From contig NZ_DASZGI010000235.1 in assembly GCF_035938995.1 (NCBI RefSeq), positions 1-18,239 on the forward strand: a stretch of DNA of 18,239 bases, written 5' to 3'. The notes beneath the pieces are model-generated. The model saw nothing but the letters and a program-made list of their open reading frames with translations. It searched no databases and was not told the origin of the DNA. This DNA comes from DASZGI01 sp035938995 (lineage in GTDB: Bacteria > Actinomycetota > Actinomycetes > Streptomycetales > Catenulisporaceae). A program made the translations under genes and the position numbers. Below, piece by piece: positions 6,239-13,454 of this stretch (position 1 is the stretch's first letter; the number at the start of each line of letters is the position of its first letter).

Positions 6239-7210
6239 TCAGGCGGCGATGCCGAGCCCGTACCGGCCCGTCTCGTACGACCAGGCCAGATTCCCCGCGA
6301 TCCACGCGCGCAGGTCCGCGAGGTACAGGTTGACCAGGGGATTGCCCTCAGCCAAGAGCGGCGCCTCGAGCTCCTGGTACGCGCGGATCCGTTCGTCGTA
6401 CAGCGCCGCGGCCTCGCGCAGGGCCTGCACGGCGGAGATGCCGTACTCCCGGGCCAGCACCGCGGGCAGGCTCAGCACGTGCGCGGAGCGCCGGACCTCC
6501 TTCGGGTAGGACAGGATGTCGTTGGCCCAGCTGGTCGCGTCGGCCGCGGCCGCGCTCGCCTCGCCGAGCCCCGCCTGCCACACGACCCGCTCCGGCAGCT
6601 CGAACCCGTTGACGACCTCGATCAGCGCCAGGCACGTCGGCACCGCGCCGCTGTGCCGCCGCATCACCTGATACTCCCTCAGCGTGGCCGGAACCCCCGC
6701 CTCGCGGTGCGCCGCCTCCCAGGTCAGCGCGAGGAGATACCCGGTGACCGCGGCGGTGAATCTGGCCAGCTGCCCGGGCGTGGCCAACGCGGCGAGCCGG
6801 CCGCGCAGATCGACCAAGGCCGTGAGGAACGCGCCGACCGGCCCGGTGTCAGTCGGCGGCACCTGCCCGGTCTCCATGACCGCGAGCACCTGCGCGGCCA
6901 GCCCGATCATCGCGGGCGGCCGGGCGCCGAACTCTGATTCGTCGCAGAACGCGTCGTCGAACAGGAACAGCCAGGTCTGCCAGTCGGTGTTGAGCAGCAG
7001 CCCCGGCAGCGTCGCGCGCGGGCTGACCCGCCCGGCCAGCCGGGCGCTGCGGGTCCCGACCAGCCTGCGCCGCGTCGCCGGGTCCGTCAGCAGGCCGAAC
7101 TGGTCGGCCCAGGCCAGCGTGCCGGCCTCGGCGGCGGGCGTGTGCCGGTGCATCGCCGTGGGGAACGGGCTGCGCAGGCTCGGCAGCGCGGGGCAATGGG
7201 AAGAGGTCAT
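6239..7210 (-). CDS. Class I terpene synthase (sesquiterpene cyclase type)
   Basis: A 323-residue bacterial class I terpene cyclase of typical single alpha-domain length. The aspartate-rich metal motif is FLFDDAFCDE (82-91, Asp85/Asp86, with an extra residue before the second acidic pair). A pyrophosphate-sensing Arg lies in MRRHSGA (183-189). The NSE triad is NDILSYPKE (230-238: Asn230, Ser234, Glu238), and the terminal Arg-Tyr pair is at 316-317. Such enzymes ionise a prenyl diphosphate, usually farnesyl diphosphate, with three Mg2+ ions and cyclise it. The DDxxCDE form occurs among germacradienol-, cadinol- and related cyclases, but the product is not predictable. A GAGGGGGG tract lies 9 nt before the ATG. 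It is convergent with the P450 and divergent from the ABC-F gene. No prenyl transferase is nearby. Confidence 0.92.
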   Translation of the reverse strand: MTSSHCPALPSLRSPFPTAMHRHTPAAEAGTLAWADQFGLLTDPATRRRLVGTRSARLAGRVSPRATLPGLLLNTDWQTWLFLFDDAFCDESEFGARPPAMIGLAAQVLAVMETGQVPPTDTGPVGAFLTALVDLRGRLAALATPGQLARFTAAVTGYLLALTWEAAHREAGVPATLREYQVMRRHSGAVPTCLALIEVVNGFELPERVVWQAGLGEASAAAADATSWANDILSYPKEVRRSAHVLSLPAVLAREYGISAVQALREAAALYDERIRAYQELEAPLLAEGNPLVNLYLADLRAWIAGNLAWSYETGRYGLGIAA

Positions 7211-7399
7211 CAGTCAACCCCCCTCGCTCGGCGGCCCCGACCACCGTAGTGAACAGGTATCTGGCGGCAGGTGCGGTGCGACGTTCGTGACCCCTCCGCC
7301 GCTGCACGGCCCCTGTGCAAACTTGGCGCCTAGACTGCGAATATTACATCAAGGACAGGTGGCGCGTAATGAGCGAAAAGTGAGAGTGGCGTCATGAGG

Positions 7400-7425
7400 G
7401 GCGCCCGGGGGCAAAGGGGTGCGCC
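7400..7425 (+). other. GC hairpin upstream of the ABC-F gene
   Basis: GGCGC plus CC (7400-7406) can pair with GG and GCGCC (7418-7425) around a single bulged T. It lies between a possible four-codon reading frame (7369-7383) and the ABC-F start. The remaining part of 7211-7470 is a divergent promoter region with no gene. Confidence 0.3.
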
Positions 7426-7458
7426 GTCAATCGGAGCGGGTGCGCAACCTGGCTCGCG

Positions 7459-7464
7459 TAAGAT
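7459..7464 (+). promoter_or_regulatory. Putative -10 (TAAGAT), leaderless ABC-F transcript
   Basis: TAAGAT is followed by 6 nt and then GTG at 7471. No Shine-Dalgarno sequence is present before that GTG. A transcript starting at the G of the start codon would be leaderless. Confidence 0.5.
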
Positions 7465-7470
7465 GGGCCG

Positions 7471-9069
<1,599 letters not shown>

Positions 9070-9076
9070 CCGGACT

Positions 9077-9109
9077 GTCCGCGCCGCCCCGGCGCGGCCG
9101 GGCGCGGAC
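9077..9109 (+). terminator. Putative terminator after the ABC-F gene
   Basis: GTCCGCGCC (9077-9085) pairs with GGCGCGGAC (9101-9109). An alternative 8-bp stem, CCGCGCCG with CGGCGCGG (9079-9097), competes with it. It starts 7 nt after the stop and has no U tract. Confidence 0.45.
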
Positions 9110-9513
9110 GTCCCGCCGGCCGACATCCGCGGCCCTGCCTGCGACGCTTCTGATCGGTGCCCTGATACCTCGGAACCGTTCTCGAGGCCGTGCGTGCCGA
9201 CAGGACGTCGGTAGCCGAGGTAACAGTACGATAACGGTGTCTGGCCAACATCCCAACAAAACCGATCAAGGCCGGGCAAATCTTATGACGGCCGCGGGAA
9301 TAACCTGCGACTTGTTGAACGGAATCGGTGGTCAACTTGCCGCCGAGGGGTGATCATGGGTGACCAGAGCGCACTTCCACAGTGCGGGGTGTGGCGACGC
9401 CCGCGCCCACGGTTCCAGGGTGCCGCGCCCCACACGCCCGTGTGGACGACAACATCCGAACTCACGTTTGAGATGCGGGGCAGGGGCCCCGCACACCCTC
9501 ATAGGAGGCACGT
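9110..9513 (+). other. Gene-free leader region of the small HTH gene, three hairpins
   Basis: No supportable gene lies here. The proximal half can form three perfect hairpins: 9370-9386 (6 bp, loop 5), 9430-9445 (7 bp, tight loop) and 9474-9493 (8 bp, loop AGGG). The last ends 9 nt before the AGGAGG site. Two alternatives are mutually exclusive with these: TGCGGGG at 9383-9389 can pair with CCCCGCA at 9487-9493, and GTGTGG at 9389-9394 with CCACAC at 9430-9435. CCTC (9497-9500) can also pair with GAGG inside the ribosome binding site. I see no match to a riboswitch class known to me. No promoter can be placed with confidence. Confidence 0.4.
9503..9508 (+). promoter_or_regulatory. Ribosome binding site of the small HTH gene
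   Basis: AGGAGG ends 5 nt before GTG at 9514. It fixes the start of this short gene. Confidence 0.85.
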
Positions 9514-9732
9514 GTGGCCGAGACTCTCAAGAAGGGCAGCCGGGTCACCGGCACCGCGCGAGAGCAGCTCGCGACCGATCTGAAGAGCAAGTACGAATCG
9601 GGCGAATCGATCCGCGCCCTGGCCCAGGAGACGGGCCGGTCGTACGGCTTCGTGCACCGGATGCTCAGCGAGTCCGGTGTGATCCTGCGCGGGCGCGGTG
9701 GCGCCACGCGCGGCAAGGCGAAGACGGCGTAG
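9514..9732 (+). CDS. Small helix-turn-helix protein
   Basis: A 72-residue basic protein. Residues about 20-58 form a helix-turn-helix resembling the resolvase/IS30-type recognition fold: an acidic-basic helix, then SIRALAQETGRSYGFVHRML, where SYGFVHRML is the likely recognition helix. The tail RGRGGATRGKAK is strongly basic and could contact the DNA backbone. There is no sensor domain, so it probably binds DNA constitutively or acts with a partner. Very similar short proteins are, as far as I recall, conserved across Streptomyces and relatives near an ABC-F gene and a crotonase gene, as here. A strong ribosome binding site and a strong terminator enclose it, so it is probably a well-expressed single-gene unit. 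Its targets are unknown. Confidence 0.88.
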   Translation: MAETLKKGSRVTGTAREQLATDLKSKYESGESIRALAQETGRSYGFVHRMLSESGVILRGRGGATRGKAKTA

Positions 9733-9761
9733 CGACCCGAGGGTCGGCAACGACGGTACCC

Positions 9762-9802
9762 GCCCCGGTTCCGGAGCTCACGAGCAGCTCCGGAACCGGG
9801 GC
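9762..9802 (+). terminator. Strong hairpin terminator after the HTH gene
   Basis: Perfect 17-bp arms, GCCCCGGTTCCGGAGCT at 9762-9778 and its complement at 9786-9802, enclose a 7-nt loop. It begins 30 nt after the stop. No U tract follows, as is common in this type of genome. Confidence 0.75.
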
Positions 9803-10094
9803 CGCGTAGTCTCATGCGCCGTTCGTCCCGGGCGCACGGGCGCGCCGCGGCTCTCGAACGCATGAGCGTTCCGACTCCACCGTTCGTGAGGGGCTCTGGA
9901 GCTGGAGCCGCACAGTCTCGCGCGCCGCGAGCGCCGGGCGCTCAGGCCAGCGACGCGACTCTCAAGCGCAACTTTGCGCCGCCGCGCGATCCTCGTCACA
10001 CGCGCACGTTTTCGACCGAGTACCCCATCGTGCGCCCCGCCGCGCTGACTATATTGTCAAAGGCTCTATACGCGGCGACGAGGGAGGCGGACGG
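9803..10094. other. Gene-free interval before the crotonase gene
   Basis: No gene is supported. It contains a 21-bp direct repeat, 9801-9821 and 9907-9927, matching at 17 positions with only transitions, and a small dyad GAGCGCC-G-GGCGCTC at 9929-9943. The last 60 bp are less GC-rich (around 10048-10072) and probably hold the crotonase promoter, but I cannot fix its hexamers. AGGGAGG (10081-10087) is the ribosome binding site for the next gene. Confidence 0.5.
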
Positions 10095-11003
10095 ATGGAC
10101 ATGAAAGCTGGAACGGTGCAGGCACGCACCGCGGACTCCCAGGACTCTCGGGACACTCCCGACTCCGCGGAGTCAGCGGACTCGGCGGCGCACATCGCTC
10201 CGGTGTACGACTTCTGGACGGCCGAACAGCAGGCCGCCGCCGCGAAGGCCGGCGTGCGGCTGACCGTGGACGGCGAACTGGCCACCGTCACCCTCGACCG
10301 GGTCGCCAAGCGCAACGCGATGACCCCGTCGATGTGGTGGCAGCTCGCGCAGGTCGGGCGCGCTCTCCCCGGAGCGGTGCGGGCCGTGCTGCTGACCGCG
10401 CAGGGCCCCTCCTTCAGCGCCGGGCTGGACCGCTCCGTGCTGGTCGGGGACGCCGGCAAGCCCGGCAAGACCCTGATCGACCTGGCCACCTCCGACCCCC
10501 GGGACGCCGAACTGACGATCGAGGCGTTCCAGGAGGCATTCACCTGGTGGCGCCGCACCGACCTGATCAGCGTGGCCGCCGTGCAGGGCCACGCGGTGGG
10601 CGCCGGATTCCAGCTCGCGCTCGCCTGCGACCTGCGGATCGTCGCCGACGACGCACGCTTCGCGATGCGGGAGATAAGCCTCGGACTGGTGCCCGACCTC
10701 GGCGGCACCAAGCCGCTGGTCGACCTGGTGGGCTACGGGCGCGCGCTGGAGATCTGCGCCACCGGCCGGTGGGTCGACGCCGCGGAGGCGTTGCGCATCG
10801 GCCTCGTCAACCAGGTCGTCCCGGCCGCCGACCTGGCCCACGAGGCGGAGCTGTTCACCCGGGAGCTGCTGGCCGCCGACCGGGACGCGCTGATCGAGAC
10901 CAAAGGCCTGATCAGCGGCGCGGTGCAGCGCGACTACGATGCCCAGCGCGCCGCCGAACGGTCCGCACAGGTCCGCCGTATCAGGGCCCTGTCCCAGCGG
11001 TAG
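10095..11003 (+). CDS. Enoyl-CoA hydratase/isomerase (crotonase) family protein
   Basis: A 302-residue crotonase-fold protein acting on acyl-CoA thioesters in the cytoplasm. Oxyanion-hole and CoA-binding segments are visible: AKRNAM (71-76), FSAGLD (107-112) and GHAVGAGFQLALACDLRI (165-182). The position equal to the first catalytic Glu of rat enoyl-CoA hydratase (GGGxEL) is Gln173, while the second Glu is kept as Glu193 in MREISLG. Loss of one Glu suggests an isomerase-like or other activity rather than classical hydration. Residues about 10-32 are an added Asp/Ser/Ala-rich stretch (repeated DS pairs) not part of the fold. ATG at 10095 has AGGGAGG seven nt upstream; ATG at 10101 is a near alternative. 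A hairpin follows the stop. Confidence 0.9.
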   Translation: MDMKAGTVQARTADSQDSRDTPDSAESADSAAHIAPVYDFWTAEQQAAAAKAGVRLTVDGELATVTLDRVAKRNAMTPSMWWQLAQVGRALPGAVRAVLLTAQGPSFSAGLDRSVLVGDAGKPGKTLIDLATSDPRDAELTIEAFQEAFTWWRRTDLISVAAVQGHAVGAGFQLALACDLRIVADDARFAMREISLGLVPDLGGTKPLVDLVGYGRALEICATGRWVDAAEALRIGLVNQVVPAADLAHEAELFTRELLAADRDALIETKGLISGAVQRDYDAQRAAERSAQVRRIRALSQR

Positions 11004-11029
11004 AACCGGGAGGCCCGCGGTCCCCGTCG

Positions 11030-11063
11030 GGAACACGGCGCCGCACCGCAAGCGCCGTGTTCC
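11030..11063 (+). terminator. Hairpin after the crotonase gene
   Basis: Perfect 12-bp arms GGAACACGGCGC (11030-11041) and GCGCCGTGTTCC (11052-11063) with a 10-nt loop, 26 nt after the stop. GTGTTCC occurs again at 11076-11082, so the same sequence might instead, or also, be a binding site for the ROK regulator encoded downstream. Confidence 0.6.
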
Positions 11064-11139
11064 ATCGAAAGCACGGTGTTCCGGGAAAAAGCACGTCCCG
11101 CGAAGCGGACGCGCCCATCCGAATCCCGAACCACTCCCG

Positions 11140-11145
11140 TAATAT
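11140..11145 (+). promoter_or_regulatory. Putative -10 (TAATAT), leaderless ROK transcript
   Basis: TAATAT, 6 nt, then ATG at 11152. No Shine-Dalgarno sequence precedes the ATG and no clear -35 is visible. Confidence 0.6.
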
Positions 11146-11151
11146 CCGTCC

Positions 11152-12372
11152 ATGACCAGCGATCCGCCGCGCTTTCAGCCCGCCACCGCGCCGATGCTCA
11201 AGGCGCTCAACGAGCGGACGGTGTTCGAGGCGATCCGCGCGGCACACCCCATTTCCCGGGCCGAGATCTCCCGCCGTGTCGGCATCTCCAAGCCCACCGT
11301 CTCCGCCGCCCTCACCGCCCTGCTCGACAGCGGCCTGGTGCGTGAAACCGGGCCCGGCAGCGAAGGACCCACCTACGGCGCGCTCTTCTTCGAGCCGGTG
11401 TCCGAAGCGGGCTTCGTCGTCGGCCTCGACATCGGCGCCCGCTATCTGCGCGGCGTCGTGGCGGCGCTCGACGGCGCGGAGCGCGGCCGCGACCAGGTCG
11501 ACGTCGGCGGCGCGGACGTCACCGACGTCGTCGCCCAGGCCGCCCGGCTGCGCGCCCGCCTGCTCGAGCGGATCGGGCCCCCGGCCGGCGCCGAGCACGT
11601 CGTCGTCGCCGCCGCGCCCGGCGTGGTGGAGCAGTCCAGCGGCCGGGTGTATCAGGGCGACGTCATCCCCGGCCTGGACGGCTTCGACCTGGTCGCCGCG
11701 CTCACCGACGCCTTCGCCGGCACCTCCGCCTGGCCGCTGAGCCGTCCGGTGCTGCTGGAGAACGACATCCACCTGGCCGCGCTGGGGGAGCAGTGGCGCG
11801 GCGTCGGCGACAAGGTCGACGACTTCGCGGTGCTGTCCGTCGGCACCGGCACCGGCGCCGCCCTCGTGCTCGGCGGCCGGCTGCACCGCGGCCGCAACGG
11901 CGCGGCCGGCGAGATCGACTTCGCCATGGAGGGCGGCGCGGACAACAACCCGTACGACCCCTGCGGCATCGCGTTCGAACGCCTGGCCGCGGACTGGATC
12001 GAGTTCCGCGACGTGCCGACCGCGCTGCGCGCCCCGGTCACCCCGGAGGAGATCTTCGACGCCGCCCGCGCCGGGGACGGCCTGGCCCGGCTGCTCGTCG
12101 CCGAGGAGGCGCGGCGCATCGCCGTGTACCTCGCCCCGATCGCGGCCGTCGCGGACGTCGAGCTCGCGGTGCTCGCCGGCAGCATCGGCCTGAACGCCGA
12201 CCTGCTGCTCGACCCCGTGCGCGCCGAACTGGCCAAGCGCGTGCCCTACCCGCCGCGGGTCGAGGTCAGCGCGCTCGGCGACGCGGGCGTGCTGACCGGC
12301 GCCGTCGCCCACGGCACGGCCGTCGCGCTCGACCGCGTGCTGGCCGCGCGCATCGGCAGCGGAGCCCCGTGA
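11152..12372 (+). CDS. ROK family transcriptional regulator
   Basis: A 406-residue protein with an N-terminal winged helix (about 18-66, ISRAEISRRVGISKPTVSAALTAL region) and a C-terminal ROK domain (about 86-400). The ATP-binding-type motifs DIGA (93-96) and GTGTG (231-235) and the END motif (203-205, equivalent to the kinase catalytic Asp) are kept. The ROK signature is eroded: GEIGH reads GEIDF (253-257), losing the zinc/sugar His, and of the CxCGxxGC cluster only Cys271 remains. ROK repressors usually control sugar uptake or metabolism genes and respond to a sugar or sugar phosphate. No sugar gene is adjacent, so the target is unclear; the upstream GGAACAC repeats could be an autoregulatory site. 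It is convergent with the SGNH hydrolase. Confidence 0.9.
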   Translation: MTSDPPRFQPATAPMLKALNERTVFEAIRAAHPISRAEISRRVGISKPTVSAALTALLDSGLVRETGPGSEGPTYGALFFEPVSEAGFVVGLDIGARYLRGVVAALDGAERGRDQVDVGGADVTDVVAQAARLRARLLERIGPPAGAEHVVVAAAPGVVEQSSGRVYQGDVIPGLDGFDLVAALTDAFAGTSAWPLSRPVLLENDIHLAALGEQWRGVGDKVDDFAVLSVGTGTGAALVLGGRLHRGRNGAAGEIDFAMEGGADNNPYDPCGIAFERLAADWIEFRDVPTALRAPVTPEEIFDAARAGDGLARLLVAEEARRIAVYLAPIAAVADVELAVLAGSIGLNADLLLDPVRAELAKRVPYPPRVEVSALGDAGVLTGAVAHGTAVALDRVLAARIGSGAP

Positions 12373-12407
12373 CGCCGTGACCCAGTCGAGCCGCCCGAGT
12401 CAGGCCG

Positions 12408-12435
12408 CCCCGTGACAGGTCGTCGACCGACGGGG
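12408..12435. terminator. Putative bidirectional terminator between ROK and SGNH genes
   Basis: CCCCGT (12408-12413) pairs with ACGGGG (12430-12435), and within the loop GGTC (12418-12421) pairs with GACC (12425-12428). It fills the gap between two convergent stops and has no U tract. Confidence 0.4.
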
Positions 12436-12437
12436 AA

Positions 12438-13367
12438 CTACGCGGCCTGATCGCCGAGCGCGCCGCCGAGGCCCCCGTTGTTCAGGCTGCCGCCCAGGCC
12501 AGCGGCGGCGAGGCCGGCGCTGTTGACCGCGTTGTTCACGGCGTCCGTCACGTCGGTCACCGTCTGTTCGAGCAGCGGAAGCAGGTTCGGCCGCTTCGGC
12601 AGCACGCCGTCACCCGAAGACGTGCCGGTGAGCCTGCGTTTGATCCACGGCGCGAAGTACTTCACCAGCCAGACGATGTCAGACCACTTCTTCACGATCC
12701 GGTTCGGCCGCTTCGCCGGGGGCAGCTCGGCGCGCCAGTCGAACAGGGGCTCGTAGCCCAGCGCCTCCAGCACACCTTCGGCCACCCGCCGGTGCCCCTC
12801 GTAGGAGAGGTGGACCCGGTCTGACGCCCACAGCCGCGGATCGTCGAATACGCGCTCGACCGACAGGTCCACGACCACGACGCCGTGCTCGACGCGGGCC
12901 CGCTCGACGGCTTGCATCAGCTTGGTCACCTTCGGCGCGAAGCGCTGCAGCGACGGCATCCGCCGGGTGTAGTCCATCGGCTGGAAGGTGACCACATGGC
13001 GGCACGAGGCGGTCAGCACCGCCGCGCACTGCACCAGTTCCTCGCAGACGGCGTCGAGGTCGCAGTTCGGCCGGGCGACGTCGTTGATGCCCCCGGCGAA
13101 CGCCACCAGGTCCGGGCCCATGGCCGCGGCCGCGGGGGCCTGGACGTTGCCGATCTGTCCCATGAGTCTTCCGCGTACCGCGAGGTTCGCGTAGCGGAAA
13201 GTCGGCTCGAAGGCGGCCAGTCGTTCGGCCACCAGGTCGGCCCAACCGCGCGGACGGCCGTCCGGATGCGTGTCCGGGAGTCCTTCGGTGAACGAATCGC
13301 CTACAGCGACGAAGCTGCGGAGGCGAGCTTGTACGCTCGCGTTCGAGGGCGTGATGGGATCTTCCAC
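12438..13367 (-). CDS. SGNH/GDSL hydrolase
   Basis: A 309-residue lipase/esterase-type hydrolase of the SGNH fold. Block I is GDSFTEG (23-29) with nucleophile Ser25, the block II Gly lies in NLAVRGR (61-67), block III is GGIND (92-96) with Asn95, and block V is DRVH (183-186) with the catalytic Asp/His pair. There is no signal peptide, so it is probably cytoplasmic; natural substrates are acyl or acetyl esters of unknown nature. The family core ends near the TSSGDGVLPKRP block (249-260). The last about 45 residues are an added Asn/Gly/Ala/Leu-rich tail with NNG and GLGG repeats. Start is GTG at 13367, with TAGCAT 8 nt upstream and only a poorly placed AGGA, again consistent with a leaderless or near-leaderless transcript. 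Divergent from the ABC exporter gene. Confidence 0.92.
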   Translation of the reverse strand: MEDPITPSNASVQARLRSFVAVGDSFTEGLPDTHPDGRPRGWADLVAERLAAFEPTFRYANLAVRGRLMGQIGNVQAPAAAAMGPDLVAFAGGINDVARPNCDLDAVCEELVQCAAVLTASCRHVVTFQPMDYTRRMPSLQRFAPKVTKLMQAVERARVEHGVVVVDLSVERVFDDPRLWASDRVHLSYEGHRRVAEGVLEALGYEPLFDWRAELPPAKRPNRIVKKWSDIVWLVKYFAPWIKRRLTGTSSGDGVLPKRPNLLPLLEQTVTDVTDAVNNAVNSAGLAAAGLGGSLNNGGLGGALGDQAA

Positions 13368-13375
13368 ATCCTGCG

Positions 13376-13381
13376 ATGCTA
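13376..13381 (-). promoter_or_regulatory. Putative -10 (TAGCAT) of the SGNH hydrolase gene
   Basis: TAGCAT on the minus strand ends 8 nt before GTG at 13367, so the transcript would begin at or within two nt of the start codon. Confidence 0.4.
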
Positions 13382-13454
13382 AACGGGGGAATCAGCGGTC
13401 CAAGGCAAAGTGTTCAAGGCATGGGCAAATAGACGGTGAAGGGTAGGTGCTCAC

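Noticed and set aside
9350..9583. 77-residue frame overlapping the HTH leader and gene
   Set aside because: Runs out of frame into the HTH gene and has no ribosome binding site or recognisable sequence; the DNA is better explained as a structured leader.
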